A stretch of DNA of 64,000 bases from an uncultured Microbulbifer sp. (GTDB taxonomy: Bacteria > Pseudomonadota > Gammaproteobacteria > Pseudomonadales > Cellvibrionaceae), in contig NZ_CANLDD010000021.1 in assembly GCF_947489355.1 (NCBI RefSeq), positions 1 through 64,000 on the forward strand, in the 5' to 3' direction. Below are positions 57,584-64,000 of the stretch, in pieces; position 1 is the first letter of the stretch; each line of letters begins with the position of its first letter. The position numbers and the translations under genes were made by a program. The notes beneath the pieces are model-generated. The model was not told the DNA's origin. It did not search any database and was given only the letters and a program-made list of their open reading frames with translations.

Positions 57584-58354
57584 ATGAAAAGACTAGCTGG
57601 AAAAACAGCCATAGTTACAGGGGGCGCAAGCGGTATGGGGGAAGCGACCGTACGACTGTTTGTAGAGCATGGTGCCAAAGTCGTTATTGCCGACGTAAAC
57701 GATCAGCGCGGCCAGGCACTCGCTCAGGAGCTTGGGGAAGTCGTTACCTTCCAACATATGGATGTCAGCAAAGAGGAGGATTGGACCGCTGCGGTTGCAC
57801 AGGCTCAGACATTGGGCACTTATAATGTTCTGGTCAATAACGCTGCTATTTTAAAGATGTCGTCAATTACCAACACCTCGACCGAAGAGTATATGCGGGT
57901 AATCGAAGTTAATCAATTGGGAACCTTCATGGGTATTCGCAGTGCAATTGAACCGATGAAGGCAGCAGGTGTTGGTTCGATTATCAATGTTTCTTCAGTC
58001 GATGGGCTGCATTCTTCAGCAGGTCTTGGAGCCTACTCATCATCCAAATGGGCAGTACGTGGTTTAACGAAAAGTGCAGCGATAGAACTAGGGCAATACG
58101 GCATTCGTGTGAATAGTGTTCACCCTGGTGGTATCTATACCGAAATGGGCGGTGCCAGTAGAACCAGTGAAGACCATATGAATAGGACGTTTTACGCAAA
58201 ACATCCGATTCCGCGTGTGGGGCAACCTAATGAGGTTGCTTATGTTAGTTTATTTCTCGCTACTGATGAAGCCAGCTATTCAACTGGGTCCGAGTTTGTT
58301 GCTGATGGTGGCTGGATTGCGGGTTTGCGCAACCCAGAAATGCCCTGTTCTTAA
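57584..58354 (+). CDS. 3alpha/20beta-HSD-like short-chain dehydrogenase
   Basis: A 256-aa classical SDR. Cofactor motif TGGASGMGEATV (residues 12-23), NNAAIL, catalytic Ser in NVSSVDGLHSS and the YSSSK pair, followed by PGGIYTEM. Blocks such as SAGLGAYSSSKWAVRGLTKSAA resemble 3alpha(20beta)-hydroxysteroid dehydrogenase of actinobacteria. It would oxidise a steroid hydroxyl to ketone (or reverse). It lies 33 bases upstream of the P450 gene, in one operon. Sterol versus other alcohol substrate is undecided. Confidence 0.82.
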   Translation: MKRLAGKTAIVTGGASGMGEATVRLFVEHGAKVVIADVNDQRGQALAQELGEVVTFQHMDVSKEEDWTAAVAQAQTLGTYNVLVNNAAILKMSSITNTSTEEYMRVIEVNQLGTFMGIRSAIEPMKAAGVGSIINVSSVDGLHSSAGLGAYSSSKWAVRGLTKSAAIELGQYGIRVNSVHPGGIYTEMGGASRTSEDHMNRTFYAKHPIPRVGQPNEVAYVSLFLATDEASYSTGSEFVADGGWIAGLRNPEMPCS

Positions 58355-58387
58355 GTAGAACAGATCAACCTGAAAGAGTAAGTAAAG

Positions 58388-59764
58388 ATGAGTGAAAATT
58401 CTATAAGAATAGATCGTTCACACAGTGAACCGCCTTTAGTGAAAGGATTGCCCATCCTCGGTAATACTTTTCAAATGGCAAAAGATGGTGGTCCGGGACC
58501 TTTTTTTTACAAATGCTACCGAGAGCATGGTCCTATTTTTAGAGTTAAAGTTCTCAATCAGACCTATAAAGTATTGGCGGGGCCAGAAGCTGTTGAGTTT
58601 ATGGGATCTAGAGATGGCAAGGAAAAACTGCGTTCCAAGGAGTTTTGGCAGCAAATGAAAGATGCCTATCAGGCTAAATACCAGTTAACCGCTGAAAGTG
58701 GTGAGATACACGCGAAACTACGAGCGGTGATGAGAGAGGGTTATTCACGGAAAATACTGGTCGGAAAGTTTGATCAATTTTTACAAGCAACAGACGATAT
58801 GTTGATGCTGGATTGGAAATCAGGTCAGTCTGTCCCTGTAGTCTCAGGTATGCAGCGCCTCGTAACGGGACAGTTAGGTTTGTTTCTTACAGGCCGGGTA
58901 CCATTAAATTACGTTGAAGACATCCGTATCACAATCAAAACAATACTAAATGTTCTGGTTACTCGGCAACGTCCGCGCATACTGTTATATGCGCCGAGTT
59001 ATAGGCGGGCCTTTAAACGTGTGCGAGAGCTCGGCGAATCAATGATTGAGGACTACTACGCCAATAAAGGAAAAAAGAAAGAAGAAGATAAAAACTTGAT
59101 TGATGACATCATGGAAGAACACGAGCGTAACAGTGACCTGATCCCTGAGAGTGACCTTATTTTAACGCTCACCGGCCCATACGTTGCAGGTCTTGATACG
59201 GTGGCTAATACAACGGCCAACCTCATTTATCTTGTACTGAAGCATCCGGACGTATACAAAAAGATCCAACAGGAAGTCGATACCGTATTCGGAAAATCAA
59301 AACTGGATACAGCTTGCCTAAAAGAAATGCCCACGCTATCCGGGGCGATTATGGAAAGCCTGCGCATGTACCCTGTGACAGCCGCGGCTATGCGCTCGGC
59401 CAATACTGACTTTAATTTTAATGGTTATGAAATTAAAGAAGGTGAGTTGTTATATATGGGTATCACGGTTCCGCATCTTATGCAAGAATTTTATCCCAAT
59501 CCAGAAAAGTTCGATGTTGAGCGTTATGACAAAGGTCGTGGAGAGCATCTGAAAACCAATGCATTCTCGCCCTATGGTCGAGGCCCACATACATGCCTCG
59601 GCCGCTCTCTGGCCGATATACAAATGTTGTTGTCGATGGCACGGTTATTTTACCGATTGGATCTGGAATTGGACCCGTTTGACTATGAGCTTAAAATAAA
59701 CGTTGCGCCGACACCAGGTCCAGAGCGCCGCTTTAAAGTGAAGGTTAAGAGGCATAGAAATTAA
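58388..59764 (+). CDS. cytochrome P450
   Basis: A 458-aa P450. I-helix oxygen motif AGLDTVANTTANL (A/GGxD/ET), the ESLRMYP ExxR motif and a heme loop FSPYGRGPHTCLG (Cys about 403). The common FxxG of the heme loop is kept with Tyr next to the Gly (PYGRGPHTC). The overall pattern is closer to eukaryote-like/CYP51-like proteins (EPLVKGLPILGNTFQ at the N-terminus) than to CYP125, so its steroid substrate and position of attack are open. Electron supply probably comes from the ferredoxin at 30.7 kb and reductase at 14.4 kb. Co-transcribed with the upstream SDR. Confidence 0.9.
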   Translation: MSENSIRIDRSHSEPPLVKGLPILGNTFQMAKDGGPGPFFYKCYREHGPIFRVKVLNQTYKVLAGPEAVEFMGSRDGKEKLRSKEFWQQMKDAYQAKYQLTAESGEIHAKLRAVMREGYSRKILVGKFDQFLQATDDMLMLDWKSGQSVPVVSGMQRLVTGQLGLFLTGRVPLNYVEDIRITIKTILNVLVTRQRPRILLYAPSYRRAFKRVRELGESMIEDYYANKGKKKEEDKNLIDDIMEEHERNSDLIPESDLILTLTGPYVAGLDTVANTTANLIYLVLKHPDVYKKIQQEVDTVFGKSKLDTACLKEMPTLSGAIMESLRMYPVTAAAMRSANTDFNFNGYEIKEGELLYMGITVPHLMQEFYPNPEKFDVERYDKGRGEHLKTNAFSPYGRGPHTCLGRSLADIQMLLSMARLFYRLDLELDPFDYELKINVAPTPGPERRFKVKVKRHRN

Positions 59765-59778
59765 GCTCAGTGCTAGGT

Positions 59779-59909
59779 TACTGTGGTCGGAAGAAAAGAA
59801 ACGCTCTCTTTTAGGGCGCGCTATAAATACACCCCAGTATGCTCGAAATTAGCACCTTTGGTCCATACGATCCTTGCAAAAAGGAATTTTTACCTCCCAC
59901 CTTACCCTT
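59779..59909 (+). repeat. MITE-like palindromic repeat, copy 6 (degenerate)
   Basis: A decayed copy (starts TACTGTGGTCGGAAGAAAAG, ends CTTACCCTT). Its middle CCATACGATCCTTG matches other copies. It lies between the P450 stop and the next SDR start, immediately before that gene's ribosome site (AGGA). Confidence 0.75.
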
Positions 59910-59923
59910 CAGGAAATATTATT

Positions 59924-60802
59924 ATGGGAAATATAAATAAACGTATTGTCCTGGTGACGGGTGCCACCCGCGGGATAGGTAAAGGCACCGCCCTGGCTTT
60001 GTCCGGCAGTGATACTATTGTATATATAAGCGGGCGCTCTGAGTTTGAAAATCAGACCTCTAGTCTACCGGGCACACTTTCTGCGACTGCGTCAGAAATC
60101 TCAGAGCGTGGCGGGCAGGCTATCGCTGTTAAATGTGATCATAGTGATGATAAACAGATCGCACAATTACTTGAGCGTGTGATAGATGAACAAGGAAAAT
60201 TGGATATTCTGGTCAATTGTGTCTATCAAGTTCCCGACGACTTAATAGTGTGGAAGCCTTTTTGGCAGAGACCAGTTGAAAAGCACTGGAACGCCATGAT
60301 TAATATCGGACTGCGCGCGCACTATCTTGCTTGCTATCACGCAGTGCCGCATATGGTTAAAGCAGGATGTGGTTCACTAGTCACCGTATCATCGCCTGCC
60401 GCACGCAATTATATTCATTCCATTATCTATGGTCTGGGAAAAGCAGCAAAGGATAAAATGATGCACGATATGGGTAAGGAATTACGTGAGCACAATGTGG
60501 CTGCTTTTACCTTGTGGCCAGGTATTGTGCGTACAGAACGATTGCAGTCTACCATCGATAGCAATCTGTTGCTGCCTGAGTATGAGGCTCTCAAATCAGG
60601 CATGGAATCACCTGAATTAACAGGTCGAATTATTGATGCAATTGATCGATCCGGCACCGCTATGATGTATACGGGAGCGTCCTGGTGGAACTCTATGCTT
60701 GCCAAATCACTGGATGTATTCGATATTGATGGTCAGCAACCAGAAACATACGAACCACTTCTTGGCAAGCCAGTAATGCCAACCGAGACAATGATTAAAT
60801 AA
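59924..60802 (+). CDS. DHRS1-like short-chain dehydrogenase
   Basis: A 292-aa SDR. NAD motif VTGATRGIGKGTA near the N-terminus, then a long insert, VTVSSPAARNY with the catalytic Ser, and YGLGKAAKDKMM (catalytic Tyr and Lys). The long N-terminal half and YxxxK in YGLGK resemble DHRS1-type dehydrogenases. The start at 59924 is preferred over an in-frame ATG-less extension because AGGA lies 11 bases upstream and the SDR fold starts here. It follows the P450, separated by MITE copy 6, and may oxidise the P450 product. Confidence 0.8.
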   Translation: MGNINKRIVLVTGATRGIGKGTALALSGSDTIVYISGRSEFENQTSSLPGTLSATASEISERGGQAIAVKCDHSDDKQIAQLLERVIDEQGKLDILVNCVYQVPDDLIVWKPFWQRPVEKHWNAMINIGLRAHYLACYHAVPHMVKAGCGSLVTVSSPAARNYIHSIIYGLGKAAKDKMMHDMGKELREHNVAAFTLWPGIVRTERLQSTIDSNLLLPEYEALKSGMESPELTGRIIDAIDRSGTAMMYTGASWWNSMLAKSLDVFDIDGQQPETYEPLLGKPVMPTETMIK

Positions 60803-61446
60803 CGGCTTAGGTATTCAATCCAACTATAGAAGTTATCCATTAAGTTAAGTATCGGAACTCATACGTCTGATTGTAGATTGGTCGGAGATAGTAGTGTAAT
60901 GAATGTCATTCAAACTATTTGTGTAACTATTTCATGAGAATTTGAAATTATTACGGTGATTATGGTCAACCTTTGCTGAGAAAAAACCTTAAGATCAATA
61001 AAATCGCTCAAGTAGCGAATACTTTTACACCTAAACTATGAAAATCGTGACCAAGAGTACTACTGGTATTGAACAGTGATGCTTTCCTGAGCAAAAAAAA
61101 GCATATAACCCTCTTTATACGAATTAATATGGATGTACAAATACCGTTGAATGCACCTCTTATGCCTAAGGTAATAGCGGATATTTTTTACCCAGTGGCT
61201 ACGGCCTTCTATCCATAAAGCCAAACTTATTCAGCATGCCGACATAATTGATGTGAGTACAGTTTATAAGCGATCAATAATTATTAAAAACAGTAACCAC
61301 CTTGGATAGAAAATAATTAAACTACGCATACGTATTTGATAAAACTAACCTAAAGTAGAATAATTTAAAATAGCTGGCAGGCATATTTGATAACATTTAA
61401 AAATCGATGCAAAAATTAAAATGATTGGATCAGAAAGGCAAAAGGG
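60803..61446. other. long AT-rich promoter region
   Basis: About 640 bases without a credible gene, upstream of the plus-strand enoyl-CoA hydratase. A TTTATACGAATTAATATGG stretch at 61114-61132 repeats the motif in the promoter of the tandem CoA-transferase (48601). A short frame near 61130 is too small to call. Confidence 0.5.
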
Positions 61447-62229
61447 ATGAAAAAATTCGATACAATTAAGTATAGTGTTACCAATAGAGTTGCTTGTATT
61501 TTACTCAACAGACCAAAACAGCTCAACGCGTTTAATTCCACTCTCAAGTTTGAGCTATTACAAGCGATTGATCTTGCAAATACCGATAGTGCTATACGAA
61601 ATATTATTATCTCAGGTGAAGGTCGTGGATTTTCAGCTGGGGCAGATTTACACGATGTGTTAACGGAATATGATTCGATTGAAGAAGAACTCCTAAAAGA
61701 ATACAAGCCTTTTTTGATGGCTATCAGAGACTCAGAAAAATTGTTTATTTCAGCTGTTAATGGCGCCTGTGCAGGTATAGCAGCAGGTTTGGCAATGGCT
61801 TGTGACCTGTGTGTGATGGGTGATAATGCCTATCTTTATCAAGCCTTTGCAGCTATTGGCCTGATACCAGATGGTGGAGTCAGTTGGCATATACTTAATG
61901 CTTTAGGCTCCAAGAGAGCAATGGAGGTAATTATTTGTTCTGAAAAAATAACTGCACAACAGTGTTTGAAGTTTGGCATTGCTAATAGAGTAGTCCCCGC
62001 AAACACGCTATTAACTCAAACACAATCCTGGGCAGAAGAACTTGCTAACGGCTCCCCAATGGCCCAAAAATACACCAAGCAATTACTTCGACAAGTTATG
62101 AAAACTGATTTATCAGAAGCTTTTGATATAGAAGCAAGATTTCAAAATTTAACCACAATGAGTGAGGATTTTAAGAATGCGGTTTCAGGGTTCCTTGATA
62201 AGAATCCCATAGTATTTACTGGTCGTTAA
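61447..62229 (+). CDS. enoyl-CoA hydratase/isomerase
   Basis: A 260-aa crotonase-fold protein. GEGRGFSAGADL and AVNGACAGIAAGLAMACDL form the oxyanion hole; the GLIPDGGVSWHILNALG block follows. One of the two canonical catalytic Glu positions is occupied by non-acidic residues, as in many isomerases, so hydratase versus isomerase activity is open. It is preceded by a long promoter region and convergent with the aldehyde dehydrogenase. A role in beta-oxidation of steroid CoA esters fits. Confidence 0.85.
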   Translation: MKKFDTIKYSVTNRVACILLNRPKQLNAFNSTLKFELLQAIDLANTDSAIRNIIISGEGRGFSAGADLHDVLTEYDSIEEELLKEYKPFLMAIRDSEKLFISAVNGACAGIAAGLAMACDLCVMGDNAYLYQAFAAIGLIPDGGVSWHILNALGSKRAMEVIICSEKITAQQCLKFGIANRVVPANTLLTQTQSWAEELANGSPMAQKYTKQLLRQVMKTDLSEAFDIEARFQNLTTMSEDFKNAVSGFLDKNPIVFTGR

Positions 62230-62281
62230 AACTAATATACCCTTTATGAAAAAACTAATTTGAGTGGCAATAGACAATGTA

Positions 62282-63679
62282 TTAACTTAGCATTTTACCT
62301 ACCAATTTTTTATATATCTTAGAATAGGGCGGGAAGTTAATATTGATATCACGCCAACCTAAAGGGGCTTCAACTACAGAACGAGGGTTGGAAAACTCAA
62401 GGAAACTCTGAAAACCACCAATTCGACCAGTACCGCTATGCCTAATACCACCGAACGGCAGATGCGGGTTGGTTCCAGACTGAATCAAATTGTGGTTTAC
62501 CACAGTGGAACCCGCTGAAGTATTTTGCAAGAAAAAATCAATAGCGCGTCGGTCTTTGGAAAAAATATACAATGCCAATGGCTTATGCTGGCGTTTAATT
62601 ATTGACAGCTTTTTTTCAGCATCTTCACAACCGATTACAACCATAACGGGGCCAAATACCTCCTCTTGCATGATGGCCATATCGTCATTGACTCCACTTA
62701 AAATGGTTGGAGATATATAACGCTGTGATGCATCATTTTGACCACCAAACTCCAGTGTTGCACCCTTGCTGATAGCTTCATCAATCAGGCCTTTGACCCG
62801 CTGGAAATGACCATCGGTAATAAGGCGGGGGAATTCTGCGCTTTTTTCAAACCCATCCCCATGTGGATTATAAAACCTTATCAGGGCGGCTTTAGCTTCT
62901 TCAATAAATTTTTGCTCAATCGTTTTATCAACTAAAATATAATCAGGCCCGATACATACTTGCCCAGCATTTGCCATACGCCCCCAGGCAAGCTTGAGCG
63001 CAGCGTTATTAACATCGGCAGTTGAATCTACAATAGCTGGGTTTTTTCCACCCATTTCCAATGTGATATCTGCAAAGTTTTCTGCAGCTGCTTTCATCAC
63101 AATACGACCAACCCGATGACCCCCGGTGTAGTAGATATGATCGAACGGTTGTTTCAAAAGTTCTTGCGCAGTCTCGGGTCCACCTTCAATTACAGCACAT
63201 TGATTGCTTGAAAAGACAGTGCTAATAATTTCGTGAGTGACAGTTGCCGTGTGTGGTGCTAACTCCGAGGGTTTGACAATAGCGCTGTTTCCAGCCGCTA
63301 AAGCACCAACGATTGGTATGATGTTGATTGCGATAGGTGCATTCCAAGTCGAAATATTGAGCATCGATCCTTTAGGCTCATATTGGATGTAACATTTTTT
63401 CCCCATAGTTGCTTGGCTGTTTTTTACTTTACGAGGTTTCATCCATTTGGCTAAATTTTTACTGATAAATTCGAGTTCTATTTTAAGCATCATTAATTGT
63501 GCTTCAGTGTCCATTTCACAGGTTTTTAATTCTTTATTTTGTGCTCGACATATGTCTTTTTTACGTTTTATCAACTCGATCCCCAGAGCTTGTAATTGGC
63601 GGATTCGCTGCTCGGCCGAGCACGCTCTGAGCGCAGTATGGTTATCTTGCTGTGCGATAAATATTGACGATATGCTCAT
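62282..63679 (-). CDS. aldehyde dehydrogenase (coniferyl-aldehyde/class 3 type)
   Basis: A 465-aa NAD(P)-dependent aldehyde dehydrogenase. Glu208 lies in LEMGGKNP and the nucleophile Cys242 in NAGQVCIGPD. The YYTGGHRVG loop replaces the usual FTGS. The chain is shorter than class 1/2 enzymes and has a hydrophobic C-terminus (YSKIYKKLVGKMLS), as in fatty-aldehyde/coniferyl-aldehyde dehydrogenases. It may oxidise an aldehyde released in side-chain cleavage. Minus strand, with 81 bases to the SDR fragment downstream of its start. Confidence 0.88.
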   Translation of the reverse strand: MSISSIFIAQQDNHTALRACSAEQRIRQLQALGIELIKRKKDICRAQNKELKTCEMDTEAQLMMLKIELEFISKNLAKWMKPRKVKNSQATMGKKCYIQYEPKGSMLNISTWNAPIAINIIPIVGALAAGNSAIVKPSELAPHTATVTHEIISTVFSSNQCAVIEGGPETAQELLKQPFDHIYYTGGHRVGRIVMKAAAENFADITLEMGGKNPAIVDSTADVNNAALKLAWGRMANAGQVCIGPDYILVDKTIEQKFIEEAKAALIRFYNPHGDGFEKSAEFPRLITDGHFQRVKGLIDEAISKGATLEFGGQNDASQRYISPTILSGVNDDMAIMQEEVFGPVMVVIGCEDAEKKLSIIKRQHKPLALYIFSKDRRAIDFFLQNTSAGSTVVNHNLIQSGTNPHLPFGGIRHSGTGRIGGFQSFLEFSNPRSVVEAPLGWRDININFPPYSKIYKKLVGKMLS

Positions 63680-63760
63680 TGCATTATCTCAGTAGAATTT
63701 TTAGGTAAGGCTGCAATAAAATATTTTATGGGCAAACAGATAAATTTTTCTAATACACAA

Positions 63761-64000
63761 TTAAGTCCTGGTTTTTATTTTATAACTCTTTCGAATCATC
63801 CATTCCAGGGCACTGTCCGATAGCCAGCGTCGCATAATACTGAGCGGTTTGACATCCTTGCCAACCAGGTAAATCGGTTTCAATTTTGGAATGTTAATAA
63901 TCGTAAGCATTCTCTCGGTCATTTCTTCGACAGTGTTGCCCTGATTTTCTACCATATCAGGTAATACTTGTGTTGTGGCTTCAAGAAGATGAGGTTCATA
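63761..64000 (-). CDS. short-chain dehydrogenase, C-terminal part (truncated by window)
   Basis: Minus strand; the gene begins beyond the right edge of the window. The visible end, EMTERMLTIINIPKLKPIYLVGKD (in parts) and RRWLSDSALEWMIRKSYK, matches the C-terminal tail of SDRs (retinol-dehydrogenase-like; YLVGRDAK motif). It runs in the same direction as the aldehyde dehydrogenase and probably heads the same transcript. Family assigned only from the tail, so moderate confidence. Confidence 0.65.
   Translation of the reverse strand, partial: YEPHLLEATTQVLPDMVENQGNTVEEMTERMLTIINIPKLKPIYLVGKDVKPLSIMRRWLSDSALEWMIRKSYKIKTRT

Noticed and set aside
1..64000. CRISPR arrays, phage structural genes and rRNA operons.
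   Set aside because: I saw no regularly spaced direct repeats, no cas, capsid or terminase genes and no rRNA sequence. The short repeats present are MITE-like palindromes spread far apart.

Overview
The window looks like a piece of chromosome from a marine-type Gammaproteobacterium (a Cellvibrionales-like relative is my guess, from gene content only). It falls into two parts. The first (about 4.7-13.3 kb) is GC-rich core genome: a TPR lipoprotein, a POT peptide transporter, a TSUP permease, an MBL hydrolase, bamC, dapA, an LpxL-type lipid A acyltransferase and a DUF2789 protein. A TonB-dependent receptor (0.8-3.5 kb) lies to its left. From about 13.7 kb to the right edge the DNA is visibly more AT-rich, with long gene-poor gaps, pseudogenes and transposon debris. 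This part reads as a catabolic island.

The island is best explained as a steroid/sterol degradation locus (inference from families). Its most diagnostic genes are a FadE30-like acyl-CoA dehydrogenase next to an IpdF-like SDR and a thiolase (16.9-20.6 kb, steroid C/D-ring chemistry), a 3-ketosteroid delta1-dehydrogenase-type flavoprotein (27.4-29.1 kb) beside a second Kst4D-like flavoprotein, a KshA-like Rieske oxygenase (35.5 kb), a DUF35 plus Ltp2-like side-chain aldolase pair (52.6-54.1 kb), and a cytochrome P450 flanked by two SDRs (57.6-60.8 kb). Supporting genes are acyl-CoA ligase, enoyl-CoA hydratases, family III CoA-transferases (one a tandem fusion), ferredoxin, ferredoxin reductase, aldehyde dehydrogenase, a TetR regulator and three more TonB-dependent receptors that could take up a bulky hydrophobic substrate. 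Genes for A/B-ring meta-cleavage (HsaC/TesB, HsaD) and for CD-ring hydrolysis (IpdAB) are not in the window, so the pathway is incomplete here.

The island is littered with mobile DNA. An apparently intact ISKra4-type insertion sequence (51,178-52,542) sits inside the side-chain operon. Three internally deleted relatives lie at 31.5, 47.6 and 54.3 kb. A family of six roughly 130-bp palindromic MITE-like repeats lies between 15.8 and 59.9 kb. Remnants of IS30-, IS5- and IS256-type transposases are present. There are also gene relics: a ferredoxin pseudogene beside the ferredoxin reductase, a duplicated and broken tetR, and a fragment of a TonB receptor. Coordinates and reading frames were read directly from the sequence; family assignments are from memory of motifs, with no database search.
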